Source of the DNA: Solanum dulcamara | Taxonomy: Eukaryota; Streptophyta; Magnoliopsida; Solanales; Solanaceae | Reading direction: 5' to 3' | Assembly (NCBI RefSeq): GCF_947179165.1 | Contig: NC_077240.1 | Location: forward strand, 52,334,001 to 52,398,000 | Length of the DNA stretch: 64,000 nucleotides | In this document: one piece after another, positions 1-11,369 of the stretch | Position numbering within the stretch: the first letter of the stretch is position 1 | How the letters are laid out: each line of letters starts with the position of its first letter | Program-made: the position numbers and the translations under genes | The notes under the pieces: model-generated | Seen by the model: the letters and a program-made list of their open reading frames with translations, nothing else | Databases searched by the model: none | Told to the model about the DNA's origin: nothing

Positions 1-1277
1 GAGCTTTTGGACCGAACTCCACCTTAAAGTCCTCTCGATGCTTAGTCGTTATCCCAACAAAATTTATGAAAACATAGTCATTAACATCATTAGGAAAGAC
101 ATAATAGATATCAATCCTCATAAAAAATTAATCATAAGAATAGCTCATAAACATGATTGATTCATATGAATTCATGAGTCGGTTCGAAAATCCTTTCACC
201 TCTTTAACATGAATGTGTGTGGGAAACCCATCACAACCTTTATACCTTGCTTGAAACATCATTGAAATCATAGTTCATCATTGTTCATTACTTTTCATGA
301 GTCATTCATAAGCCTTGATAATTATTCATAAAAATCCTTTATAAATCATAATCATAAATCCTTAAAATCATACTTGAAAATAGCATAAAATATGGGTCCA
401 TGAAATTCAACTTTAAATCATGCAATGTAACTTGAATTATTCATAATTAGATCAATAATAATAAAATGCACCATAAATTAGATGACCTAATGCAATTTCA
501 TAAAAATTAGGGCTGAGAAGAAGAGTTCACAAAGAAAATTTGAGAAGAACCTTGGGACTCCATGAATAGAAGGATCCATGGATGAATTTCGACATACCTT
601 AGATAATGGATGCCCTAACTGCACTTGAATTGGAGACTTGAGCTTAAAACCCTCAAAATATTGCTTGAGGAAGAAGAATATCTTTGAGAAAGGACTTTAG
701 AGAGAAGATTTTATGTTTAGGGTGATTGGGAGAGAACGAAGGAGTTAGGTGGGTTTAGGGTAATTAATAGAATAGAATTTGTACCCAAAAATATCCAAAT
801 ACATTAATGAACCAATAATAAAAAGACCAAAACACCCCTAAACTTAATTGAACGGATCTCTGGACAGAAGGTCAACACGGCCCATGAAAATCATCACAGT
901 TCGTGGTGATGGTCGTGGCCAGGAGGGTGAGCTGGGGCCTAGAAGAGGTTGCTTCCAAGAAGAACCCACAACCCGTGGTGCTCTCCACGGACTATAGATC
1001 CAATTGTGGTCCTCATTCAAATTAGGGGGCCTTGGGGACTCAAGTTCACGGATGGGTACACGATCTGTGGAGTCCATCACACCCTGTAAACCCTGTTGTG
1101 GAACTTTTCCCTTTTTCTCAAATTTCTAAGGCTCCACCATGGTTCCTTTCACGGCCTGTGGTGAGATACATGGTCTGTGTACATGGCTCGTGGAGCCCAT
1201 CTGGTGCAAAAATCTATAATTTTTGGAAAACTTCCTTTAAGCTTTGTTTTTCAATTTCTAACTTACGAGGTCTTACA
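1..1277 (-). repeat. 3' LTR of element A (truncated by window edge)
   Basis: This aligns end to end with 17378-18606. Both start with GAGCTTTTGGACCGAAC and both end at TCTTACA, which on the minus strand is the LTR start TGTAAGACC. Matching blocks include the 'aagaagagttcacaaag' stretch near 520 and 17890. Differences are scattered, so the two LTRs have diverged. The part between about 860 and 1200 holds repeated short CACGG/CCGTG-type words. Confidence 0.88.
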
Positions 1278-1290
1278 ATATCTTCTCCTT
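1278..1290 (-). other. Polypurine tract of element A
   Basis: On the minus strand the bases directly before the 3' LTR read AAGGAGAAGATAT. A purine-rich run at this exact position is the expected plus-strand primer. From 1291 to 1583 I see no coding signal; it is the untranslated stretch between the chromodomain and the purine tract. Confidence 0.5.
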
Positions 1291-1583
1291 GGGAATATTC
1301 TTCCTCGAATGAGAATCAAAATAACATGAATGGAATAGGAAAAAGACATAACAACCCAACATGAATGCAAAACATATTGAAAATGCATACAAATACGGAA
1401 TTTTCAATCCCAAGCTAAAACATGACTTTAAAACTCATTTCATGAACATGTTTGCATATGAAAATATGAGAATGACTGAAACACATGGATTGGAAGGAGT
1501 GAATCATGAAGGAACTCAATACCTTATTTAGGAAAGAAAGGAAAGATATGACGATATCATGACATCATATCATCTTCAGCTTC

Positions 1584-3158
1584 TCATGTAGCACCCTCAA
1601 CCTCTTGGTTCCTCCATAATACCTTCACAGATGCTATTTCCTTGTTCCTCAATCTTCTAACTTGTTGGTCTAGAATCTCAATTAGAACCGCCTCATAGGA
1701 TAGACTCTCCTCCACACCAACGTTGTCCAATGGTACAATAGAGCTAGGATCACCAATATACTTTCTTAATAAGGACACACGAAACACTGGATGCACCGCT
1801 ACCAATTCAGAAGGCAACTCCAACTCATATACCACCTTGCCAATTTGGCTAAAAAATTAGTATGGGCCTGCATAGTGGGGAATGAGCTTCCCCTTCTTTC
1901 CAAAATGCATCAAACCCTTCATGGGTGAAATTTTTAAGTAAGCCCAATCATCTACCTCAAATTCAAGTTCCCTCCTCCTAAGATCTAAATAGGACTTCTA
2001 TTGACTCTGGACAGTTTTCAATCTCTCTCTAATGAGTCTAACCTTATCCATGGCCTCATACACCAACTCGAGTCCAATTAAGGCTACTTCACGAACTTCA
2101 AACCAATCAATATGAGACCTTCACCTCCTACTATATAGGGCCTCAAATGGAGCCATCTGAATATTAGAATGGTAGCTATTGTTATAACCAAACTCGATCA
2201 ACGATAAATAATTATGCCAATTACCCTTAAAGCCAATAAAACAAGCTCTCAACATATCTTCCATGTACGCTTGGCTTGACCATCTGTATGAGGGTAAAAA
2301 GTTGTGCTAAGCTTAACTTGAGTACCAAGACCTTTTTGAAAAGACCTCCAAAACTGAGATGTGAATTGAGTACCTCGGTTTGAAATGATCGATAATGGGA
2401 CACCATGAATTTAATCAACTAACAAATATGAATTCTAGCATAGTGCTCAACTGAATAGGAAGTATTAATGGGAAGAAAATAAGATGACTTAGTCATTTGG
2501 TCAACAACTATTCAAATAGAATCATGTTGCCTTCGAGTATAAGGCAAACCTGTAATGCAGTTCATATTCAAATCTTCCTACTTCCAAGTAGGAATCTCAG
2601 TATCTTGACCTAATTCTCTTGGTTTTTGATGCTCAATTTTCACTTGTTGACATTAGGATATTTGACCACAAACTCCCCAATATCCTTATTCATGCCATTC
2701 CACCAATATACTTTCCTCAAATCTCTATACATCTTTGTGGAACCCGAATGAATAGACTACTGCGAGCTATGAGCCTCGAATTGATCAATTCTCTTAATTC
2801 ATCAACATCGGGAACACACAAATGACCTTGATATCTAAGTACACTATCTCCCTTTTGGAAAAAAGTCTCAATGACTTTCTCGGCAACCGCTTTCTTCAAA
2901 TCAACCTAAGTTGGATCATTATTGCTTTTCCTGAACATATGCGCAGAAGAGATGATTCAGAACTGTTTTAAACAACAACATTGCCATTCTCAGAATCAAC
3001 CAATCGAACACCTAAGCGAGCTAGTCTATGAACATCACGAACCAACTCTTTCTTTTCATCATTTATATAGGCAACACTATTCATGGACAATTTACTTAGA
3101 GCATCAGTAATCATATTCATTTTACCTGAATGGTACAACACACTCATATCATAATCCT
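1584..3158 (-). pseudogene. Element A pol, second half: RNase H tail, integrase, chromodomain
   Basis: This is the downstream half of A's polyprotein. From 3158 leftwards it begins with the RNase H/integrase linker (residues DYDMSV, then DALSKLSMNSVAY). An integrase N-terminal region follows near 2720-2900, shifted out of frame. The core near 2400-2230 has HGVPLSIIS, NRGTQFTS and HTDGQAKR. In that core the usual catalytic Asp of the SDRG motif reads Asn. The last segment, 1835-1584, is an 83-residue piece with EILDQQVRRLRNKEIASVKV and LWRNQEVEGAT, which matches the chromodomain-like tail of Tekay/Del gypsy integrases. That tail is thought to guide integration in chromatin (family knowledge). 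Several stops and frameshifts break it. It is the continuation of 13339-14640, split by B. Confidence 0.85.
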
Positions 3159-5404
3159 TGTAACACCCCCTAAAAATATTGTATATGATGTTCTAATTCT
3201 CGATAAAAATAATATCTCTTCTTTATTTTGGGAATAACTTTTAATAGGATAGTCTAAATTAGGTGATTCAAATTTCTAAATAACTCGAAGATTATTACCT
3301 ACAACTTTTGTGAAGACAATAATTTAAGTTTAGGAGGTTAATTAGGTCAAATAAATTAATTATTGTAAGACATGGTGCTCTGACAAAATAAAGTATTTGT
3401 AGAAGAAAAATCACATCTCACTGTAGGATACTACAAATTGGTTGATTCTTAAACGACATAAAATTAGAATTCTAGAGAAACAATTCATATTAAGACACCA
3501 AATTCTAATGAGGAAGTTATCATTTTCAAACGCAGCTCCGACAAAGGGTATTCCATTAAAAGAAGGTTCATCTCACCAACCATGGAAAGATCTAGATCCA
3601 TTTGACATCACCTATGTCATCAGTAGTCCTCTATTTGACATTACCCATGACATCACAATCTTCCATTAAATTTTCAGAGTTTTTTTATAATTATTTTAAT
3701 TATTGTTAGGTCTCTCCTTCACACCTATAAATACCCTCCTTATTTTATTATTTTGTTCATCAAACTTTCTCAAGCAACTCTTTTCTCGATACACTCTTTT
3801 ACTCATTCTCAAAATATAGTTTTAGTTCTTAGTAGTATATAAATACTATTATGGTGATTCATATACTCTGGGTAGTACATAAAACGCTTCGGCTAGGAAA
3901 AAATGCTAGGATTCAATAGTGTTTATTAAGTCCTTCAATTCTGAGTAACGCTATGGATTCCAGGTATGTAAGGCTTCAATTAGAGTATTCTTTCCACTCT
4001 CATGCCTAAAGTATTTTTATTATATGATAAATTATATTTATTTTCTTTAAACTTTACTCTAAGTTATATGGGTGTTTATCCATGGGTTCTTCCACCCATG
4101 TAGATCAAAACTCTTTCAACTAAATCTCTTGATTTCAAGTAAGATTTTTTTATGGGTAATTCTTATTTATACTTAATAGCATGAATCATGGTTAAACTAA
4201 TGATTATTGATCTATTTTGATGCAAAATGATTTCATATGTATGAATTGATGGTTTGCAAGTATTTTCTCTATTTAGCTCTTTAAAGGTTTTTGAAATTCA
4301 AGGTGAATTGTTTAAAACATGATTTTTAATTGATGGATTTCAAAGTATTTATGTATAATTTCATTTACATTCATGTTTGAAAGTTGAAGTGATTTGAACC
4401 CACCTAGTTTTACTATGTTTTTAATGAAGTTTGATTTGAAATCTTTGACTCCAAATAAATATTTATGAAAGCAATATCTATGATCAAAAGAGAGTCTTAT
4501 GAAATAAAAGAATGATGAAATGATATTAATGATGGATTCTTTATGCAATAAGAACAATTCTTGAATATTTGAATTACCAAAGGTTTTAATGAGCTATTCT
4601 ACCGAATATGATATTTTGAATTCTCAAACTATATGCTATGACTATTTTGAAGTATTAAACTATTCCATGTGATTGACTTAGCACTGAATGAGTCATTGAT
4701 GTGGGATTCGATAAGGGAATCCTAGTAGCAACCCTTTGTCTCATTAACTATACGCCAAAATAGGAGCCCTTGTAGGCTTAGGCTAATGGATCCACAAATA
4801 GCCCTTGAATTTAAAGTTAAATAAATGAATGAAGTTGACGGAGTTTTATCCAGCAAGTAGTCTCTCCAGACAATGTAGGAGGTTATGTTGGATTCCATTT
4901 AATAACTCACAGGGTCTTAATGTCGGTTATGGTCATTTTCCCATATAATGAATGTTTTAAAGGATATCTATATGATTGATTATGCATGCATTGCATTATG
5001 TTTCATATTACATAAATATTTTAATGTTTTCTCAATGTTCATACTTGCTTATTTTCTTAGTACATTCAAAGTACTAACACATACTCTTTTGCCTACATGA
5101 TATCACCATGTAGGGACCGGTGCTCCTCCTCATTCTCCTCTACGTGGCTAGTTGAAATTTCGTTTGATATTTCTTTCTATTATGATTGAGGGTGAGCTAG
5201 GGACTTTTCTTAGCCCCGTTAAATCTAAAAGTCAGAGGTATTATTGGACATATGTAAGTTGAAGATTTACTATTATGATTTCCATTTATTTATTTATTGT
5301 TATTACCTATAAAAGGCTAAAAGAATGCTAAGAGGCTTGTTTGAGGTACTTTCGGGTTCCTCATTCACCATGTCATGTCTAGGACCTAGGATTGGGTCGT
5401 GACA
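3159..5404 (+). repeat. 5' LTR of element B
   Basis: A 2246-bp LTR, TG...CA, ending GGGTCGTGACA directly before the primer site. From 3480 on it aligns with 11370-13333. Two indels separate the copies. The 5' LTR has an extra copy of a short repeat near 3600-3655 (ATTTGACATCACC...ATGTCATC). It lacks about 95 bases that are present in the 3' LTR around 13003-13097. Confidence 0.92.
3726..3733 (+). promoter_or_regulatory. Probable TATA box of element B LTR
   Basis: TATAAATA in the context CACACCTATAAATACCC. It is conserved in the 3' LTR at 11584-11591. Its spacing suits a transcript start about 30 bases downstream, near 3760. This is inferred from motif and conservation only. Confidence 0.55.
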
Positions 5405-5408
5405 ATCT

Positions 5409-5420
5409 TGGTATCAGAGT
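5409..5420 (+). other. Primer binding site of element B
   Basis: TGGTATCAGAGT lies four bases after the LTR end. It matches the initiator-Met tRNA 3' end complement used by many plant gypsy elements (TGGTATCAGAGC) except for the last base. Confidence 0.8.
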
Positions 5421-5618
5421 CTGATATTTTGAATGGTCCTCAGATTCCAATATACTGTGCCATATAGGATCTTGTTCTTGGTTGTGAAGCGAGCCATAAC
5501 TATGAATAGAAGACTATGAGACATTTAGGAAAGTTTCAACTTCTTTCAAATTCATATTGTGCCTTAGAGTGTCCTAAGCTTTTCTTTAACTAATGACCAA
5601 TTTCGTGTTCTCTAGATA

Positions 5619-6672
5619 ATGACTCATGGAAGAGCACCTCCAAGAGCAAGGGTTGACGACCAAGCTCCTCCGGTTCCCAATGCCCCACATCATGAGGAAG
5701 GTGTAACCCATGCCGAGTTTTGTAATATCATTACGTTTTTGACTTAAGTCATAGCCAACCAAGGGCATCAAGGTGTTCCTCCTCCCCAAATACAAAATCC
5801 AGCCTCTAGGATTCGGGATTTCCAAAGGATCAATCCGCTCGACTTTGATGGTTCTAAACTAGATGAGGACCCTATGGAGTTCATTAATGAGATGTTCCAG
5901 ATTATGGCTATCATGGGTGTGCCACCGAATGAGAAGGCCGAGCTAGTGGCCTATTTACTCAAAGGTATGGCTCGAGTATGGTATGAACAATGGGTTGTTG
6001 ATATGGATGAAAAAATGGGGCCGATAGGATGAGAAGAGTTCAAAGGTGTCTTTCTAGACCGCTTCTTCCCATTGGAGCTAAGGGAGGCCAAATTCCAAGA
6101 GTTCATCAACCTCTATCAAGGGATTATGAGCATGAGGAAGTGTTCTCTCAAATTCACTAAGTTGTCAAAGTATGCTCCCTTCATGGTCTCTGACCCAAGA
6201 GCTAGGATGAGCAAGTTTATTTCTAGTGTCTTAAGTTTGGTGTTTAAGAAGTGCAAAACAACCATATTGGTCAAGGAGATGGACATCTCTCAGTTAATGA
6301 CTTATGCAGAATAAATTGAAGAAGAGAAGCTGAGAGAGAGAGATTAAGAGGGTTCAAAAAGGCTAGAGTGGATGGTAGAGGGTTTAACCCTCAAAGGTCC
6401 GGTTATGGTAACAATGGCAAAGGCCAAGGTGGGCAATGGTTTGTGGGGCAAGGTTCCACCAATACTCCTCCTCCAAGGTTCAACAAGGATAAGGGTGCTA
6501 AACAATGGTTCCAAGAGATAATGTTGCTGCTCAAACTTTCCCCGCGTCCAAGAAGTGTGGAAGGACTCACAAAGAGTAATGTGTAGCCAACTCCAATGCA
6601 TACTTTAAGTGTAGAAAGATGGCCCACCATGCTAGGGATTGTAGATATGGTGGTGGTAGGCCTCAAGGCCAA
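5619..6672 (+). pseudogene. Element B gag (capsid and nucleocapsid), broken
   Basis: The reading starts at an ATG at 5619 (MTHGRAPPRARVDDQAPP). It continues through the retrotransposon capsid core: NPLDFDGSKLDEDPMEFI, VAYLLKGMARVWYEQW, FLDRFFPLELREAKFQEF, and SLKFTKLSKYAPFMVSDPRA. Near 6600-6650 there is a degenerate zinc knuckle with FKCRKMAHHARDC, where the first Cys of the C-x2-C-x4-H-x4-C pattern reads Tyr. In-frame stops occur near 5744, 6030 and 6312, and the frame changes after about 6320. Gag would package the element's RNA. The start was chosen because it opens the conserved N-terminus and follows the primer site by about 200 bases. Confidence 0.85.
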
Positions 6673-6779
6673 ATTACTGATGGTCAACAAGCCCAAGAAG
6701 GTGTCTAACGCACCAACCGCTTTTACGCCTTGCATGGGAGACGAGAGGTTGAGGATGCACCCAATGTCATTACCGTATG

Positions 6780-7150
6780 TTAAAGGTCTTTGCTTTTGAT
6801 ATGTATGCACTATTAGATCTTGCCTCAAATTTATCATCTTTTACTCCTTTCCTTGCTAATAGGTTTTATGTTTATCCAAAGTGTTATTAGAGCCCTATTT
6901 GATGTCTACCCCCATTGGTGAGTCGGTTATTTCTAGAAAGGTCTATAGGGGTTGTTCCATGTCTATCTTGCATAAAGTTATTCCTTGTGATCTCATTGAG
7001 CTTGACATGGTAGATTTCAATGTCATTCTTGGTATGGATTGGTTACATACATCTTATGCTTCCATAGATTGTAGGAATCATCGAGTCAAGTTCCAATTTC
7101 CAAATGAGTCCGTCATTGAATAGGAGGGTCATGATTCGATGGTGAAGGGT
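6780..7150 (+). pseudogene. Element B protease (retropepsin), broken
   Basis: The N-terminal half reads VFAFDMYALLDLASN. The usual LLDPGAT-type catalytic Asp triad here is D-L-A-S, so the catalytic Gly is lost. After a frame shift the C-terminal half is open from 6881 to 7123, with STPIGESVISRKVYRGCSM, DLIELDMVDFNVILGMDWL and YASIDCRNHRVKFQFP. That order (flap region, then the ILGMDWL segment) is standard for gypsy aspartic proteases. It sits between gag and RT as expected. It cannot make an active enzyme as read. Confidence 0.78.
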
Positions 7151-7199
7151 AAGTTCATTTCTTATCTTAAGGCCCAAAAATAATTTCTAAGGGTTGTAT

Positions 7200-8200
7200 T
7201 TACCACATTGTGAGGGTTAGGGATGTCAACTTTGAAAGTCCTCCTCTTGAGTCGGTTCCCATAGTCAATGAATTCCTTTATGTCTTTCCCGATGACCTTC
7301 CTGGTGTCCCTCCCAAAAGGGAAGTTAATTTTGGTATCGATTTCCTACCCGATACCCAACTATCTCTATTCTTCCTTACTGGATGGCTCTAATAGAATTG
7401 AACGAGTTAAAGGAATAATTAAAGGACTTGTTAGAAAAGGAGTTCATAAGACCAAGTATTTCTCCATGGGGTGCTACCTTGTTATTTGTGAGAAAGAAGG
7501 ATGGGTCGCTTCGAATGTGCATAGACTACCAGCAATTAAATAAGATGACCATTAAGAACAAGTACCCTCTCCCTAGAATAGATGACTTATTTGATCATTG
7601 CAAGGGGAAAGTCATTTCTCCAAGATCGACCTTTGGTCCAGCTATCACCAACTATAGGTGAGGGAGTGTGACATTTCCAAAATAGCTTTCCAAATAAGGT
7701 ATGGTCACTTCGAGTTTGTGGTGATGAGTTTTGGGTTAACGAATGCGCCGGCGGCATTCATGGACTTGATGAATAGGGTGTTCAAACCTTACCTTGATAT
7801 TTTTGTAGTGGTATTCATTGATGATATTTTGATTAACTCTCGGGGTGAGTAAGAACATAAAAATCACTTGAGAGTTGTGCTTCAAATGTTGAGGGATAGG
7901 AAATTGCTTGCAAAATTTAGTAAGTGTAAATTTTGATTGAAGGAGGTGGTAGTTCTTTGTCTGGTAGTGACCGATGATGGGATCAAGGTTGATCCTATGA
8001 AAATGGAGGCAGTCAAGAACTGGCCTAGACCATTGTCTCCTTTAGATATTAAGAGCTTCTTAGGTCTAGCCGGGTACTATAGAAGGTTTGTCGAAGGAAT
8101 TTCTTCCATCTTATCTCCTATGACAAAATCGACCCAAAATAAATCCAAATTCATATGGACGGATGAGTGTGAGAAGAGTTTTCAGACTTTGAAAGATTGA
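7200..8200 (+). pseudogene. Element B reverse transcriptase, broken
   Basis: It starts with the protease-RT linker ([31 protein letters not shown]). The RT fingers and palm follow: [32 protein letters not shown], then [18 protein letters not shown] and the active-site segment [12 protein letters not shown]. The YVDD box of gypsy RTs is FIDD here. The connection region near 7990-8090 reads DPMKMEAVKNWPRP and FLGLAGYYRRFVEGI. The frame changes near 7400 and 7650, and stops occur near 7850 and 8198. A copy in the opposite orientation belongs to element A (13339-14640). Confidence 0.9.
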
Positions 8201-8640
8201 CTTACCTCCGCTCTTATTTTCACTGTACTAGAAGGATTAAAAGGGTTTGTAGATTATTGTGATGCTTTAAAGATTGGTTTAGGTTGTGTCTTAATGCAAA
8301 ACGACAAGGTCATAGCCTATTCTTCTAGAAAATTAAAGGTGCATGAGCGTAACTACCCTACCCATGACCTTGAATTGGCGGCCGTTGTTTTTTATCTGAA
8401 GATTTGGAAGCATTACCTCTATGGGGTGCATGTGGATGTGTATACCGATCATAAAAGTCTTCAATATATGTTCACCCAAAATTACCTTAATCTAAGGCAA
8501 AGAAGGTGACTAGAACTCCTTAAGGACTATGACATGAGTGTGCACTATCATCCGGATAAAGCCAATGTGGTTGCCGATGCACTTAGTAGAGTATTTATGG
8601 GGAGTGTGGCCCATGTGGATGAAGGGTAGAGGGAGTTGGT
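8201..8640 (+). pseudogene. Element B RNase H, broken
   Basis: This follows the RT directly. It shows the gypsy RNase H signature: [16 protein letters not shown] (first catalytic Asp in YCDA), [40 protein letters not shown], and [14 protein letters not shown] (TDHK Asp). The ending DALSRVF precedes the integrase linker near 8575-8600. A stop lies at 8507-8509 inside QRR*LELLKDYDMSVHYHP. In life it would remove RNA from the RNA-DNA hybrid during reverse transcription. Confidence 0.87.
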
Positions 8641-9728
8641 GAAAGATGTTCACTGGTTGGCTAGATTAGGGGGGAAGTTATGTGGTACTAATAATGGTGG
8701 TATGGTTGTTCAAAATAGGTCTGAATCCTCTTTGGTGGTGGATGTTAAATCAAACCAAGATCTTGACCCGATGTTTATCGAGTTAAAGAAGTTGGTGAAG
8801 TAAAAGAAGATAGAGGTCTTTTCCCAAGGGGGAAATGGGGTTCTATACTACCAAGATCGGCTATGTGTTCCAAATGTTAATGGCCTTAGGAGTTAGATCT
8901 TGATGGAGGCTCATAATTCTACATACTCCATTCATCCCGGTTCGATAAAAATGTACCGAGACTTAAAAGAGTTCTATTGGTGGGTTGGAATGAAGAAGGA
9001 CATAGAAAGGTTCATGTCTGAATGTCCGAATTGCCAACAAGTGATGGCTGAACATCAAAAGCCGGGTGGCCTATCCCAAGACATTGAAATTCCTATTTGG
9101 AAGTGGAAAGATGTGAATATAGATTTTGTAGTGGGTTTGCCTCATACCCGAAAGCGTCATGAGTCGTTTTGGATAATTATTGATAAAATGACTAAGTTGG
9201 CTCACTTCCTACCTGTTAAGACTTCCTATAGTGCCGAAGACTATGCCAAGTTATATATTCAGGAATTGGTAAGGTTGCATGGTTTACCATTATCCATTAT
9301 TTTGGATTGTGGTACCCAATTCACTTCTCACTTTTGGAGATCGTTTCAAAAGGGCCTCGGTACTAGGGTAAAATTGAGCATCGCATTCCATCCTCAAACG
9401 GATGGGCAAGCCGAAAGGATGATTCACACACTAGAGGATATATTAAGGGCTTGTGTGTTAGAGTTTAAAGGAAAATAGGATGATCATCAACCGTTCATTG
9501 AGTTTGTCTATAATAATAGATCCCCGATTGGTTGGTTTGAAGTAGGTGAGATGACCTTGTTAGGCCCCAATTTGGTACTTGATTCTTTAGAGAAGGTGAA
9601 GATCATTAGAGAAAGGTTGAAGATGGCTCAAAGTCGTCAAAAGTCCTATTTCAATACTAGAAGAAGGGATCTCGAGTTTAATATGGACAATTGGGTGTAT
9701 CTGAAGGTTTCACCCATGAAAGGTGTGG
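8641..9728 (+). pseudogene. Element B integrase, truncated at the C-terminus
   Basis: A long open stretch at 8900-9478 (192 codons) holds the zinc-binding domain (HNSTYSIHPGSIKMYRDLKE with CPNCQQ) and the DD35E core: VNIDFVVGLPHTRKR, LSIILDCGTQFTSHFWRSF and HPQTDGQAERMIHTLE. The second Asp motif reads DCGTQ instead of DRGTQ. A stop at 9476-9478 splits core from tail. The tail continues (RSPIGWFEVGE, SRQKSYFNTRRRDLEF) to KVSPMKGV. At that point the F1 LTR fragment begins, so the GPY region and chromodomain are absent. Confidence 0.88.
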
Positions 9729-11369
9729 TGTCACGACCCAACCCCGTAGGCTGCGACTGGGGTCCGACCTGGACCCTCTTATGCGTATTTATCAACTACA
9801 CTCAAGTTGAACCATGTGTGATGTGATACTATATACAAAAACCTCAATAGTTTAAAACTTTTTCATGTACCTGTAACCTCTTTCATTCGTATCGTATCAT
9901 GAAAAGGCATGCGCCGACGAGGCTGCCATAATATAAACACATTTATAACATGTCCTATAGGCACCGTCGAAACAAACTTATAAACAACCCACATTTATAT
10001 GTCTACAGACCTCTAGGAATAGCAACAGTAACATATGGCGGAACAGGGCCCCCGCCATATCCCTGAATGTACAAATATATACATTAAGTGACCAGCATCA
10101 AAATTTAGGCTCCAGAACAGTGAAGCACTTCCGACACAGCTGAGAGGAACTCCTACGCTGATGGATCTCCAGAATAAACATCTGTACCTGCGGTCATGAA
10201 ATGCAACCCCCCGAGAAAAGGGGTTCAGTACGATATATGTACTGAGTATGTAAAGCATAACACATCGTAACTGAGACCATAACTGAAATAGAGATGCAGG
10301 GGACAAGTATAACAACTTAATGAATTACTGTACCTGCACCTTAGGACATGTAACTCATACACATCATCATATGCTGTGCCCGACCCTCTAGTGAACTCGG
10401 TGTTATAATCACTTCTTCATAATCACATATCATCGTATCATAATGCATTTCATTTCATCATATCATCATATATGGTATCATCTTATCATGTATGTTATCA
10501 TATTATACCCGGTTCACTACGGGACTCGGGGTCACAATTTATCACTCTAATCTTATATGCATGCCTACATAAAGTATCCGACCCTTTAGTGAGGGACTCG
10601 GTGAATGGAGTGGTGTATGTCTATAGCATACCATCATAATATACATATGTACCTGACCCTCTAAGGAGGGACTCGGTGGTGCCTCCCTTATTTCGCCACA
10701 TATACTATCATATTGCAGCCGGCCTGGGACTCGGTGAATAATCGTATCGTTATAACATATAATATATATCACACCTCACGTACGGCATCGTCTCCTTGTA
10801 CGTGGAACTATACACATCCGGCCCAGGACGCGGTGAAAGAAGTAGTAAAGCTGCGCCCGATATAATATCCGGCCCATCGTGGGACGCGAAGAAAGAAGGG
10901 TTACAACATGCACGAGTAGAGTAATGAGAAACTATATGCAACTAAGCCACCCTCTGAGACTCAATGAAACACTCAAGTGAATCATCACCTGAAGACTAAG
11001 AAGGTACTTATCCGAAGTTCCCTTTAGATGTCATTAGGAGTTACATCAATTAGGGCCTCAGGAATCACAGACATGCATCAAGATAATGCCACCTAGCTTA
11101 TGCAATCAGAAACATGGTTTATGCAATCAAGGACACGATTGTGCAATCAGAGACACAGTTATGCAATCAGAGACACAGTTATGCAATTAGAGACACAGTT
11201 ATGTAGTCAAAGACTCAACTTATACAATCAAACGCGTTTACCATTTCAGAGCCTTTAAATGGAGAGGAGCTGGTACTTCCACTTATTATTCATTATATAG
11301 AAGGCTCGAGAATAGTAGTTTGACTACTTTCAGACTCTTAATGTTCAGGAGTGATTAAACTTCTATATC
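9729..11369 (-). mobile_element. F1: LTR fragment of another gypsy family, inside element B
   Basis: It starts TGTCACGACCCAACCCC, which is the same minus-strand LTR terminus as F2 (26174). It shares blocks with F2: 'acccacat..tatgtctacagacctct', 'agaatagcaac', 'gggacagggc..cccgc' and the 'gagtatgt' region. Only about the first 1.6 kb is kept; the other end is lost at the junction with B's 3' LTR near 11370. The stretch 10381-10910 has repeated CCGACCCT...GGGACTCGGTG words. I see no coding sequence. Confidence 0.75.
11100..11239. repeat. 20-bp tandem repeat in F1
   Basis: About seven imperfect units based on ATGCAATCAGAGACACAGTT. The middle units are nearly identical and the outer ones diverge. 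Confidence 0.85.

Noticed and set aside
10013..10941. Minus-strand frames of 63-100 codons in F1
   Set aside because: Within an LTR fragment and crossing repeated GGGACTCGGTG words; no protein family.
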